Assembly: GCA_947177925.1 (NCBI GenBank)
Contig: CAMWWJ010000021.1
Location: 1 to 19,283 of the forward strand
DNA from: an uncultured Lachnospiraceae bacterium
GTDB lineage: Bacteria > Bacillota > Clostridia > Lachnospirales > Lachnospiraceae
Reading direction: 5' to 3'
DNA length: 19,283 nt
Position numbers and translations under genes: made by a program. Below are positions 7,946-16,089 of this stretch, in pieces; position 1 is the stretch's first letter, and each line of letters opens with the position of its first letter. The notes under the pieces were generated by a model. That model had not been told where the DNA came from. It made no database searches and was given only the letters and a program-made list of their open reading frames with translations.

Positions 7946-8005
7946 GCTCCCTTTCGGGCAGACAAGTAAAATGATAGAGCTTGTTGCCCGGGAGGGGGTA
8001 TTTTT
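7946..8005 (+). terminator. Terminator after the surface-protein gene
   Basis: A long interrupted hairpin: CTCCC (7947-7951), GGGCA (7956-7960) and ACAAG (7962-7966) pair with CTTGT, TGCCC and GGGAG between 7980 and 7994. It is followed by GGGGTATTTTTAT. It lies between the convergent surface-protein and kinase genes. The opposite strand has only a weak T run (CTTTCTC), so it is best as a plus-strand terminator that may work partly in both directions. Confidence 0.65.
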
Positions 8006-8023
8006 ATATGGATAGATAAGTGT

Positions 8024-9340
8024 TTAATCTGAGTCGAGACGCAGCATAAGCATAAGCTTAAATTTATTTTCTTTGACTGCTACCTTCATGGAGCCATGAT
8101 ACTTTTCGATTGCAGCTTGAATGCTTTTCATTCCGACGCCATGAAGATATTTATCTTCTTTGCTTGATAAGAATACATCATTTTTTTGAAGCACCTGCCC
8201 ATCAAAATCATTCGACACGACGATTAGCAGCAGTTGTTCTTGTTTCATGGCTTTTAACTGCATATATGCGGAGCTGCCATTTGCAACCCTCTTTATACAT
8301 GCCTCTCTTGCATTTTCCAACGCATTGCCTAAAATAACGGTTACATCTGATAAATCAATGTTGTCAAAGCTTCCCGGCTCCACTGCAAATTGGACACGAA
8401 TGCCGGAATCCACCGCTTTTTGCCACTCATCATATAGGATTGCATCTACAAAACGGTTGCCTGTCTGAAACTCTCCATTCACTTCTCTTATAGTCTTGAA
8501 CAGTTCCTCTATATATTGTTCCGTTTCTTCGCTGTTTTCAAATAAAAGCATAGTATTGATATGCTTTTTCAGATCATGGTAGAGCCGATGGACATTCTGC
8601 TGATTCTTCTCAATCTGCATATAGTTAGCCATCATTTTTTCATTTCGCATATCCATTAGTAAAAAGTCCTTTTCCTTAGTCCTATATGCGAAACATCCGT
8701 CAATCAGATAATAGAACACGAAATAGGAAACCGTAATTACGGATGTTAAAATTCCAAGGAAGAGCATTCTTAGTCCGAAGCCCTCCTTATGAGAGTAAGA
8801 AAATTCCACTATCATCACCAGACACAAAATGCTGGCAACTGCCTGTAACAGCAAAATGACAGCTTCCTTCGTAGTGTATTTTTCCTTTTCCCTTTTCAAC
8901 AATTTCATACATAGAACAATCAAAATGAAATTCATCAGTTTTGAAAAAGCTCTGCATTGAATCCATAAAAAGGGCTCCTGCATGACCAGGGAGATATCTG
9001 TTTCTCCATAAAATAACAGCAAAAGTCCCCCCACAAGGCTTTCGCTGGCAATGACAGTAAATAAAAAGAGAACGTTCAATAATATGGAAGCAGCAATGGT
9101 AGATTTGTAAATCCATGCTGCCAAAAAGACTCCCACTACAAACACAGAGCATAATTTCAGTGTGGGCTCTATGTCCAGTGTATCTGACGCAAAAGTCATT
9201 ATGGTGAAAAATGCCATCAATAACCACTTTTTGGCTCCGGCAAAATGCTTATGCAGATTTTCGCAGAAAAACCAGTAATACAAATAAACTTCCGAAAAAT
9301 GAATCAGCATAAGCAGTAGCTTCCATTGTATTCCATTCAT
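8024..9340 (-). CDS. AgrC-like (GHKL) sensor histidine kinase
   Basis: A 438-residue membrane kinase. Residues 1-215 hold about six or seven hydrophobic segments with short loops, and no large sensor domain. This is the layout of HPK10 kinases (AgrC, ComD, BlpH) that sense secreted peptides. The H-box is LYHDLKKH with phospho-acceptor H255. The ATPase domain has the N-box ILGNALENAREAC (N339, N343) and a G-box HGVGMKSI (400-407), as in the GHKL HATPase_c_5 group. Its ATG overlaps the regulator's stop codon (ATGA at 9337-9340), so the two are translationally coupled. No AgrB/AgrD-like precursor or processing protein is visible here, so the signal is unknown. Confidence 0.93.
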   Translation of the reverse strand: MNGIQWKLLLMLIHFSEVYLYYWFFCENLHKHFAGAKKWLLMAFFTIMTFASDTLDIEPTLKLCSVFVVGVFLAAWIYKSTIAASILLNVLFLFTVIASESLVGGLLLLFYGETDISLVMQEPFLWIQCRAFSKLMNFILIVLCMKLLKREKEKYTTKEAVILLLQAVASILCLVMIVEFSYSHKEGFGLRMLFLGILTSVITVSYFVFYYLIDGCFAYRTKEKDFLLMDMRNEKMMANYMQIEKNQQNVHRLYHDLKKHINTMLLFENSEETEQYIEELFKTIREVNGEFQTGNRFVDAILYDEWQKAVDSGIRVQFAVEPGSFDNIDLSDVTVILGNALENAREACIKRVANGSSAYMQLKAMKQEQLLLIVVSNDFDGQVLQKNDVFLSSKEDKYLHGVGMKSIQAAIEKYHGSMKVAVKENKFKLMLMLRLDSD

Positions 9341-10047
9341 CCCAGTTCATCCCCCCAGAATTCCAGATATTTTTGCCTGAATTCTTCCTGTTTCGTTCTT
9401 GCAAGAGGCAGACAGCTTCCGTCCTTTAAAAGAATTTCCTTGTTTTTCACTTTTTCAATTTGGCGCATATTTATCAGATAAGCATTATGGATTCTTGCAA
9501 AACAGCATCCTTCCAATTGTTTTTGAAGCTTTTTCAGATTGCCGTTTATGGAAATTTTCCCTTTCGTGCAGTGATAGGTCAGCTCATGATTTAATACCTC
9601 TATAAAATAGATTTCTTCGATTTTTATTTCATATTTCTGCCCCTGGCTCACAAGGCTTAGACAATTTCTTTTCTGCTCATGTAGACGGATGAGCAGTTCC
9701 CTGGTCTGAAAAACAAAATCCTCATATTCAATGGGTTTTAGCAGAAAGCGATAAGCCTTTACCCGGTAGCCATCCAATGCATATTGGATGAAGGCGGTCA
9801 AAAATATAATCTCTATTCTCTGATTTATTTTTCGTATCTCTTCTGCAATCTGGATTCCGTTTTCCTCATGCACATTGATATCGAGAAAAACAATTTGATA
9901 CTGATTAAAATCCGATTTCAGCAATTCCTCTCCACTTGTATATTTATCGCACCGGACCGATATGTCTGTTTCTTTGCCCAATTGTATTATATAATTTTCA
10001 ACCTGATTGCAATATTCTATTTCATCATCACAAACTGCAATTAACAT
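9337..10047 (-). CDS. LytTR-family response regulator
   Basis: A 236-residue response regulator. The receiver domain (1-120) has acidic CDDE (7-9), phospho-acceptor D56 in VFLDIN, T84 and K104 in LLKP. A LytTR DNA-binding domain follows (about 135-232), with EIYFIEVLNHELTYHCTKG, FARIHNAYLINMRQIEKV and a C-terminal LKDGSCLPLARTKQEEF block. LytTR regulators bind short direct repeats upstream of -35 elements and usually activate. It is first in a two-gene operon with the kinase and starts at ATG 10047, with an AGGAAAAGGTG region (about 10060-10070) upstream. It is divergent from the DUF6273 gene, and the shared intergenic region holds one of four TACGCAA-type sites. It is the natural candidate to bind them. 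Confidence 0.94.
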   Translation of the reverse strand: MLIAVCDDEIEYCNQVENYIIQLGKETDISVRCDKYTSGEELLKSDFNQYQIVFLDINVHEENGIQIAEEIRKINQRIEIIFLTAFIQYALDGYRVKAYRFLLKPIEYEDFVFQTRELLIRLHEQKRNCLSLVSQGQKYEIKIEEIYFIEVLNHELTYHCTKGKISINGNLKKLQKQLEGCCFARIHNAYLINMRQIEKVKNKEILLKDGSCLPLARTKQEEFRQKYLEFWGDELG

Positions 10048-10087
10048 GTTTTTTTATTCACCTTTTCCTATGGTTTCATTCTTGCCT

Positions 10088-10116
10088 ATTATACCAAATA
10101 TTCTACAATTTTGCCA
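10088..10116 (-). promoter_or_regulatory. Promoter of the response regulator-kinase operon
   Basis: Read on the minus strand: -10 TATAAT at 10093-10088, preceded by TG one base away (extended -10, TGGTATAAT), and a weak -35 TGGCAA at 10116-10111 with 17-bp spacing. The -35 region falls within the diverged repeat pair of site 4, so a regulator bound there could affect both divergent promoters. Confidence 0.55.
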
Positions 10117-10165
10117 TAACATCTGCGAAGATGGAGTTGTATAAGAAAGCCATTTCGTTTATAAT
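10104..10165 (+). promoter_or_regulatory. Diverged TACGCAA-type promoter, site 4
   Basis: TACAATT at 10104 and TGCGAAG at 10124 (20-bp period) lie upstream of -35 TTGTAT (10137-10142), then a 17-bp spacer and -10 TATAAT (10160-10165). The proximal repeat starts 13 bp before the -35, as at sites 1-3. The -10 is consensus, so this promoter may be less activator-dependent. The promoter itself is well supported; its membership of the box family rests on geometry and partial sequence match. Confidence 0.55.
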
Positions 10166-10240
10166 TAATATGGTATCATGTAGCACATATACTACCGGAA
10201 TAAAGTGGAGATAAAAAACAGAATACCGGAAGGAGAATAT

Positions 10241-11215
10241 ATGTCTGAAAAAGAACATATGAATAATAATTTTAATACATATTCAGGAAATAACAGTAAA
10301 ACCGGTAATAGCATTAGTGCTGAAAAATCAATAGCAGCATCAATTATAGCAATAGTCGTAATTTGGACGGCCCTTTTATTGATTAGTGATAGGGGAAAAA
10401 TGTCAGGAGGGCTAAGGGCTGAAGAGAGTATAGTTCCTGCCACAATGGAAGTTGGAGACACAATCACCTTCGGCACATATAACAATGAAGAAATAGAATG
10501 GAGAGTGCTGAAGCTGTCTGAAGACGGAAAAGAGGCAGTTCTGATCTCAAAGAATATTTTATGTATGAAAGCATATGATGCGGCGGAAAGCGGAAGATAT
10601 TCTTATGATAAAGAAGGAAACAACTATTTAAAGGGTTCTGCGGCAGATATTGATCAGCAGTTACAGGTACAGGTTCGGGGCAATAATGACTGGAGTCTTT
10701 CAAACATAAGAACATGGCTGAATTCTTCAGATGAAGTGGTGAAGTATGGCGATCAGGCGCCGATTTCCACTGCCATGTCAGAGGGACATAATGGTTATCA
10801 TAATGAGCCGGGATTTTTATATGGATTTAAGGACGAGGAAATTGAAGTGATAAAGGAGGTGGAAAATGTAACCTCCGGAAATAAACTATCAGGCCAGGAT
10901 ACGGTTGTGACAAAGGATAAGGTATACCTGCTTTCCCTGGATGAACTTAAGTGGTTTGAGGAAGCAGGGATAAGCCTTCTTGCAGAGCCGACTCAGGCGG
11001 CAATTGCCGATGACGGTACAGAATGGTATTGGTATGATATGGAAATATTTTTCCTGAAAACGTATTATTGGTGGCTTCGTGAACCCGTAAAAGGAGCTTC
11101 CGGGAAATGTTACATTGTGGGAACTGGCAGGGAGGAAGAGAATATTTATAAGAAGGATGTGGCAATGGAAGGGTTTGGAATCAGGCCTGTCATTACGGTT
11201 TATATAGGAAATTAA
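10241..11215 (+). CDS. Membrane-anchored DUF6273-domain protein
   Basis: A 324-residue protein. I chose ATG 10241 because AGGAG (10231-10235) sits five bases upstream; an earlier in-frame GTG at 10205 lacks a good site. A polar Asn-rich N-terminus (1-28) precedes one membrane segment (about 31-49, IAASIIAIVVIWTALLLIS), leaving the C-terminal domain outside. This domain (about 68-322) matches the DUF6273 pattern: VGDTITFGTYNNEEIEWRVL, an ALLIS-like strand (AVLISKNILC), WSLSNIRTWLN, then WWLREP and a final GIRPVITV block. DUF6273 domains are common in Clostridia surface proteins and have a formylglycine-enzyme/lectin-like look, with no established activity. Transcribed from site 4 and closed by the terminator at 11244. 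Confidence 0.82.
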   Translation: MSEKEHMNNNFNTYSGNNSKTGNSISAEKSIAASIIAIVVIWTALLLISDRGKMSGGLRAEESIVPATMEVGDTITFGTYNNEEIEWRVLKLSEDGKEAVLISKNILCMKAYDAAESGRYSYDKEGNNYLKGSAADIDQQLQVQVRGNNDWSLSNIRTWLNSSDEVVKYGDQAPISTAMSEGHNGYHNEPGFLYGFKDEEIEVIKEVENVTSGNKLSGQDTVVTKDKVYLLSLDELKWFEEAGISLLAEPTQAAIADDGTEWYWYDMEIFFLKTYYWWLREPVKGASGKCYIVGTGREEENIYKKDVAMEGFGIRPVITVYIGN

Positions 11216-11243
11216 CAGAAATAGGGCATACTTATAAATAAGT

Positions 11244-11279
11244 AAGGGAAATCAGTGTAGCTGATTTCCCTTATTTTGT
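11244..11279 (+). terminator. Terminator after the DUF6273 gene
   Basis: A perfect 12-bp stem, AAGGGAAATCAG (11244-11255) with CTGATTTCCCTT (11261-11272), and a five-base loop TGTAG, followed by ATTTTGTC and a further T-rich stretch. It separates the DUF6273 gene from promoter site 3 and the SUFU gene. Confidence 0.85.
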
Positions 11280-11289
11280 CCCTCTTTTT

Positions 11290-11359
11290 TGTGCAGCTTA
11301 CGCAAAAACAGGTTAGTTACGCAAAGGGAATTGTATTAAAAATCTTTCCCAAGTAAACT
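11290..11359 (+). promoter_or_regulatory. TACGCAA-box promoter, site 3
   Basis: TACGCAA at 11299 and 11318 (19-bp period), with a degenerate TGTGCAG at 11290 in the place of the extra upstream repeat of sites 1 and 2. The -35 TTGTAT (11331-11336) starts 13 bp after the proximal repeat start; after 17 bp comes -10 TAAACT (11354-11359). It serves the SUFU gene. It differs from sites 1 and 2 outside the boxes, so the shared elements are conserved rather than merely copied. Confidence 0.66.
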
Positions 11360-11433
11360 TGATTTCATAAATATTATAATTTTGATGCTTGATGAATAAT
11401 CCCAATAAAGCAAAAAGAAGATGGAGGGGCATG

Positions 11434-12069
11434 ATGAGCGTAAATGAAAAAGATGAATTTTTTGGATGGGATGCCATTACGGAGGCTTTTGAAAAATTGT
11501 ATCCGGGACAGGACAACCCGAAACATTACGGAACCTTGATTTCCTGGCGGTTTGGGGGAAATGACCCGTTACCCGGTATCAGTATATACGATGGAGGAGA
11601 CTATTGGCATTTTGTAACTTATGGTCTTTCGGAAGTGTATGAAAAGGAAACGGATAATCAGGAAATCAGTGGATATGGAATGGAATTTACTTTCAAATTG
11701 AAAAAGGGAAATTCTAATAGCGAAGAAGAGGAAGAGGATGAAATCAAAGGGATATGCGGCATGCTGCAGTCCATTGCCAGAATTACTTTTACGCAGGGGG
11801 AAGTATTTGGTGCATATGAATATTTATATACCGGGCAGACAGAAGGAATAGACGTGAAAATGGAATCCAATATTACCGGTTTTATCACGGTTCCGGAGCC
11901 AAAATGTGAATCTATCGATACGCCAAACGGAAAAGTAGAGTTTGTAGAATTGATAGGTGTAACGGATGAGGAGTTGAAAAGCATAATGCAGAAAGAGATT
12001 CGAGTGAAGGAGTTGTACGGCATTTTGGGCTCTGATGTTACAAGCTATAGCAGGCAGTCTGTACGGTAG
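11434..12069 (+). CDS. SUFU (suppressor of fused)-family protein, probable immunity protein
   Basis: A 211-residue soluble protein. The N-terminal half matches the bacterial SUFU domain: GWDAITEAFEKLYPGQ (11-26), HYGTLISWRFGG (31-42), DPLPGISIYDGGDYWHFVTYG (45-64) and SGYGMEFTFKLK (79-90). An acidic linker (about 97-104) follows, then the rest of the domain. In bacteria SUFU proteins are predicted immunity proteins of polymorphic toxin systems, often encoded in arrays without a nearby toxin. The start is ATG 11434, six bases after GGAGG (11423-11427); ATG 11431 is possible but too close. It sits alone between promoter site 3 and a convergent operon. No toxin is visible in the window, so it is an orphan or part of a distant cluster. 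Confidence 0.9.
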   Translation: MSVNEKDEFFGWDAITEAFEKLYPGQDNPKHYGTLISWRFGGNDPLPGISIYDGGDYWHFVTYGLSEVYEKETDNQEISGYGMEFTFKLKKGNSNSEEEEEDEIKGICGMLQSIARITFTQGEVFGAYEYLYTGQTEGIDVKMESNITGFITVPEPKCESIDTPNGKVEFVELIGVTDEELKSIMQKEIRVKELYGILGSDVTSYSRQSVR

Positions 12070-12123
12070 CGGTTAAGCAGACTTAGAGCATGTGGGCAAA
12101 TGTATTGCTTGAAACTGGACAGG

Positions 12124-12933
12124 TTATTCCAAATCAATTTTCGTGACCTGTCCAAAGCGTTCAAGATATTTGATTCCTGACACTTTATCTTTTTCACTGA
12201 ATTTTATATATACTAAAGCTATATTGCCTTTTACCTGCTTGCGATTACAAAAATTGCTGTCAGGATTTAAAAGATAGACATCTGTTTTGCCAAGGTTTAA
12301 ATCCATGACCTGGCAGGTAGCCTGGGCTGTGAGCATTGTGCCCACTGGCAGATAGCTTCTTTTCAGTTTTCCAACAACGGGAAATGCAAATGATTTGCCA
12401 CCTTTATCCGTATAGGAAATCTTTTTAGAGAGCATATTTTTATTGCCGCTTATCATTACCAGTTCATTTTTATTTTCTTCAAACAATCTGCCTTTCTTTA
12501 TATGAAAAAAAGTAGAATCCAAAAAAGAATTGCCAAATCTTGTATCATATGTATAGATTCGATATTCATTTTGCTTTTGTCCAACATAAACATCATTAAA
12601 GCAGATGATCTGGCATTCAAATTTATTTTTCATTTCTAAAACAGTATCACAAAAAATATCATAAGCCAATTCCTCCAACTGCTCCGGCGTATCCTCATAT
12701 TTACCGACGCTTCCCTCATTGATCTTCTGCTGTGCCAGTTCGTCAAAAAGCTTTTGGTCGGGTATAAATAATTCGTATTCCGCAAAATCCTTATAGTCTG
12801 ATAAGACTGAATAGTGAAATAGCATTTCTTTTATGTATACGAAAGCAATCAGAAGAAAAAGGATGCCTGTTACGGTCACTCCCTTTTTTATTTTACTGGA
12901 TTTTTTATGATTCATATCTGGAATAGTATACAT
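12124..12933 (-). CDS. Single-TM protein with MacB-PCD-like extracellular domain
   Basis: A 269-residue protein and last gene of the minus-strand operon. A short basic N-terminus precedes one membrane segment (GVTVTGILFLLIAFVYIKEML, about residues 17-37), and the remainder lies outside the cell. The ectodomain (FHIKKGRLFEENKNELVMIS, then SYLPVGTMLTA) resembles the MacB periplasmic core domain of FtsX-type permeases, but no C-terminal membrane segments follow. It could be an accessory subunit or a reduced permease of the ABC transporter. I chose the ATG at 12933, with GGGAGGA seven bases upstream; it overlaps the preceding gene by 29 bases. ATG 12915 is an alternative. Family assignment is tentative. 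Confidence 0.7.
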   Translation of the reverse strand: MYTIPDMNHKKSSKIKKGVTVTGILFLLIAFVYIKEMLFHYSVLSDYKDFAEYELFIPDQKLFDELAQQKINEGSVGKYEDTPEQLEELAYDIFCDTVLEMKNKFECQIICFNDVYVGQKQNEYRIYTYDTRFGNSFLDSTFFHIKKGRLFEENKNELVMISGNKNMLSKKISYTDKGGKSFAFPVVGKLKRSYLPVGTMLTAQATCQVMDLNLGKTDVYLLNPDSNFCNRKQVKGNIALVYIKFSEKDKVSGIKYLERFGQVTKIDLE

Positions 12934-13543
12934 TTTCGATTCCTCCCAATGCCCAGAATATAATGGCATATCCTATCTGAAGCAAGGCCTGAAACAGCAT
13001 TTCTTTGTAATCCTCCGTTATGGTGGTAATGACAGAAAAGTACATATTGTTCCACAGTATGGATTCAAGCAGCAGTGCCACTGCAATTGCCGTGGCAATT
13101 ACCGAAGAGCTGCTTTTATACAATACAAAATACATAATCCCCATTACAAGAATATTTTCTATTATCACAAATAGAATATAATCCTTCACGCCCTTCTCCT
13201 GTATACTTAGCAAAAGCATGGATATATGCAGCACACAACAGCTTATAACCATAAATGAAGCGCTCTCTGCCAAATACATTCTTTTATTGATATAGAATAT
13301 TTCCCGCCCCTCTTCCTCAATCAGATCCTGCATAAAAATAATATATGCAATAGCGCTTAATAGTACATAAAACACCTGATAACCGATTCTGATCATTATC
13401 TCGTAATTGTTTTCTGACATATAGACGGATTTCCATATGTAATAAACCAATGGCAGGATGACAAGATAAATCAATACGACAAAGAGAAAAACGATACATT
13501 TATTTTTTAGTAGAAAAAAAAATTGTCTGCTCTTTTTCATCAT
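12905..13543 (-). CDS. Six-TM membrane protein, ABC transporter permease-like
   Basis: A 212-residue, highly hydrophobic protein with about six membrane segments (approximately 17-38, 54-72, 92-112, 118-141, 146-166, 186-204) and no large loop. It starts four bases after the ATPase stop, with two adjacent ATGs (13543, 13540) and a weak AAGAA ribosome site, suggesting translational coupling. The 3' end overlaps the next gene. By position it is an ABC-2-like permease or accessory membrane subunit of the transporter encoded here. Sequence alone does not show a family, and the substrate is unknown. Confidence 0.75.
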   Translation of the reverse strand: MMKKSRQFFFLLKNKCIVFLFVVLIYLVILPLVYYIWKSVYMSENNYEIMIRIGYQVFYVLLSAIAYIIFMQDLIEEEGREIFYINKRMYLAESASFMVISCCVLHISMLLLSIQEKGVKDYILFVIIENILVMGIMYFVLYKSSSSVIATAIAVALLLESILWNNMYFSVITTITEDYKEMLFQALLQIGYAIIFWALGGIENVYYSRYES

Positions 13544-13547
13544 AACT

Positions 13548-14399
13548 TTATTCTTCCCAGCTTACATACTCATAATAAACATCTTCTAAAACAGCTTCCA
13601 CTTCCTCATACTGCAGCTTTTCCCTGCTCATGATTCTATTTGTTAAAAGGTTGTTTTTATTGTATATTTTCAGTATTCGATAATCAGACTTGACATTATT
13701 TAGATCCGCTTCATTCAGCTCATAAATATATGATTTCATATGATCAGTTATCTTTTTTGTAGATTCCTCCAATACTTTCTTTCCATGCTTCATTATAATA
13801 ACTTTATCGCAGACTGCTTCAATATCTTCCACAATATGGGTGGAGATAATGATGGTCTTTTCCTTTCCAAGCTGAGCCAGAATCCTTTTAAATCGCATTC
13901 TTTCTTCCGAATCTAATCCTGTAGTAGGCTCATCAAAAATTAAGATTTCCGGATTGCCAAGCAGAGCCTGTGCAATTCCTAAACGCCTTACCATGCCCCC
14001 TGAAAGCTTTTTCACCTTTTTCTTTATGCAGTCTTCAAGATTTACAAGCTGAAGGCATTTTTTCATTTCCATTTCCTGCCTGTTCTTTTCGATTCCTTTC
14101 ATCTGTGCAAAATATAACATAAAATCCCGAACCCTCATATTTTTGAAAATGCCAAATTTCTGGGGTAAATATCCGATTGTATTTGCTTTGGGAAAGCATA
14201 ATTCTCCTTGTGCATCCACAAAACCAATGGCTCCGTTTTCCGGCTCATAAATACCAGTAATGCAGCGCAGCAATGTGGTCTTACCAGCCCCATTTGGGGC
14301 AAGAATGCCGTAGATTCCCCTTTCAAACCTGACAGACAGATTCTCTAATGCTTTATGCTTTCCAAAGCTCTTTTCCAGATTTTTTACAATTATTTTCAT
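13548..14399 (-). CDS. ABC transporter ATP-binding protein, ABC-2/bacteriocin-export type
   Basis: A 283-residue ATPase with Walker A PNGAGKTT (35-42), Q-loop YLPQKFG (Q80), signature LSGGMVRR (132-139), Walker B ILIFDEP (152-158) then TTGLDSEER, and switch H188 in ISTH. The LSGGMVRRLGIAQ signature and the roughly 60-residue C-terminal extension after the ATPase core are typical of CcmA/BcrA/NatA-like ATPases that partner ABC-2 permeases, unlike the MacB-type ATPase at 1989. It starts 13 bases after the permease stop, with GAGG ten bases upstream. It energises the transporter formed with the membrane proteins on either side. Confidence 0.93.
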   Translation of the reverse strand: MKIIVKNLEKSFGKHKALENLSVRFERGIYGILAPNGAGKTTLLRCITGIYEPENGAIGFVDAQGELCFPKANTIGYLPQKFGIFKNMRVRDFMLYFAQMKGIEKNRQEMEMKKCLQLVNLEDCIKKKVKKLSGGMVRRLGIAQALLGNPEILIFDEPTTGLDSEERMRFKRILAQLGKEKTIIISTHIVEDIEAVCDKVIIMKHGKKVLEESTKKITDHMKSYIYELNEADLNNVKSDYRILKIYNKNNLLTNRIMSREKLQYEEVEAVLEDVYYEYVSWEE

Positions 14400-14412
14400 A
14401 TTTTAAAAACCT

Positions 14413-16089
14413 CTATTTTTCCTTCTTGCTTATGTACTGCTCTTTATACCAGTTAAGCAGGTATTCTTTCTTGAACATGTAACACATAACCAGATCATCA
14501 AAGTATGCTTCCCTGTCTGCTCCATTTATATCAGGCATCCAGACAAATACTTTGTTGGAAAGAGATTCCTTCAATTCCCCTTCAAATGCCTCAAAACCAT
14601 CAACGGTTTCTTTTATATCGTCTAAAATCCTGCTTTCATTATAACTGGATGGAAACAAAAATCGATATCCTTCATATTGTATTTCATTCACAAAGCCGCT
14701 TAAAAGCATGACCTCTCTGACTGTTCCGGAAAAATTTTGGGGACTGTGTCTGTCTCGTTCCTGTATCGGAAACTTTTCGTCTTTTGTCAGATTGCTGTAC
14801 ACCTTTCCAGGATAATCCACATGCACTTCAAATGGAACTGCTTTAGGCAGGGTTATTTGAGAAAAACATATATTTTCCTCATCATATACTTTGTGAAAGC
14901 CTGCTATAGGGTAGTATGGAAGACCTGCAGGCAGATAAATTCCTGCGTATTCCCCGTAAAAGGGACATCCGTTTCCTTCATATTCAAAAGTGATTTCTTT
15001 TGTTCCCTCCGGCACATAAACATAAAGATAGTCGCCATCTCGCTGATAGCGCAAATTGTCTTCCCATTGATTATAAATTCTTTTTATCTGAAAGACATGA
15101 TACAGAGTAAATGCACATGGCTTATCATTTGCACCAGTATTTTCAACTAAAAGAGTAGACTTTACTTTTAATTGATTGGAAGCTTTTAGGTCCATCCTAT
15201 AGCCCTCCACAGAAAAGTCAGCTTCCTTTTTTTCAGACTGTTGCAATCCTCTATAATGCAACTGGCTATATACCAAAGAAGCTTCTTTGCCAAAGCCTGT
15301 TAAATTTGTGCGCGGTGTCATAAAAATCCCCAGGCATGCAATTGCTATCAAAATACATAAAGAAGGATATATTATCTTTTTCATGCTTCTATGAAAATAA
15401 AAAGCAAGCACTGCAAGATGGATCGCAATCCAGAATACTATCATGGCGATTCGTTGTATTTGAACAGGATATCCCAAATAACCATTCACGCTGAAATTAG
15501 CATTTTCCGGAAATATTTCAATAATGGAAGCATCCAGATTTAAAAGAAAATTGATTTCGTTTTTTATGGGAGAAGTAATACAGATAACTGCTGCAAGCAG
15601 TAAGACTCTTAATAAGTTAGAGGTTGGAATCGACAGACACTTCCCTATAACAAGTGCAAGCACCCCGCACATTCCCACATTTACCATAATATTGCTTAGG
15701 ATATGCCAAAGAAAATCACTGGAAACATGAAAAGAAACTGCATATAAGCATATGCAGTATCCCATCAAAAATACGGTAAGGACAACATGAATCAAAAGCA
15801 GGCACAATACCTGCTTTTTCTCTCCTTTTCTATATGACAATGCATCTAAAGCTTCCTGCATGGAATATTTTTGAAAAGTGCCAAAATATTGCACTGCCGT
15901 TACAAGTAAAATAAGAAAATAAAAAATACTGTAATTTACGATGGGATAAAGAAAATCTGCTGTAAAATAACCGTTTTCCGCTTTTATATCAAAGCACATT
16001 GTTGCAACTTCCGTTAAAAGCCAGATATATACGGCAAGAAGCAGATAAGTAACTTTATGCAAAAAAAGCTGTTTTATGTATTTTGACAT
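14413..16089 (-). CDS. ABC transporter membrane protein with seven TM segments and a large ectodomain
   Basis: A 558-residue protein. Seven hydrophobic segments occupy roughly residues 9-285 (first VTYLLLAVYIWLLTEVATMC, last IIYPSLCILIAIACLGIFM), after which about 270 residues face outside. The ectodomain, with PCAFTLYHVFQIKRIY, PEGTKEITFEYEGNG, GIYLPAGLPYYPIAGFHKVY and TLPKAVPFEVHVDYPGKVY, looks like the N-terminal beta domain of M1 aminopeptidases, known fused to ABC-2 permeases. No HExxH zinc motif is present, so it would be non-catalytic. The start is ATG 16089, next to an AGGGGGGGAG ribosome site; an upstream in-frame ATG (16116) lacks one. It follows the secreted protein gene by 30 bases. 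Exporter or immunity permease is the likely role. Confidence 0.8.
   Translation of the reverse strand: MSKYIKQLFLHKVTYLLLAVYIWLLTEVATMCFDIKAENGYFTADFLYPIVNYSIFYFLILLVTAVQYFGTFQKYSMQEALDALSYRKGEKKQVLCLLLIHVVLTVFLMGYCICLYAVSFHVSSDFLWHILSNIMVNVGMCGVLALVIGKCLSIPTSNLLRVLLLAAVICITSPIKNEINFLLNLDASIIEIFPENANFSVNGYLGYPVQIQRIAMIVFWIAIHLAVLAFYFHRSMKKIIYPSLCILIAIACLGIFMTPRTNLTGFGKEASLVYSQLHYRGLQQSEKKEADFSVEGYRMDLKASNQLKVKSTLLVENTGANDKPCAFTLYHVFQIKRIYNQWEDNLRYQRDGDYLYVYVPEGTKEITFEYEGNGCPFYGEYAGIYLPAGLPYYPIAGFHKVYDEENICFSQITLPKAVPFEVHVDYPGKVYSNLTKDEKFPIQERDRHSPQNFSGTVREVMLLSGFVNEIQYEGYRFLFPSSYNESRILDDIKETVDGFEAFEGELKESLSNKVFVWMPDINGADREAYFDDLVMCYMFKKEYLLNWYKEQYISKKEK

Noticed and set aside
12056..12083. 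AGTCTG/CAGACT hairpin at the end of the SUFU gene
   Set aside because: Only six pairs, a long loop and no T run, so not a convincing terminator for either convergent unit.
14737..15150. Plus-strand open frame of 137 codons
   Set aside because: Shadow of the permease gene on the other strand; no ribosome site, and composition mirrors the real frame.
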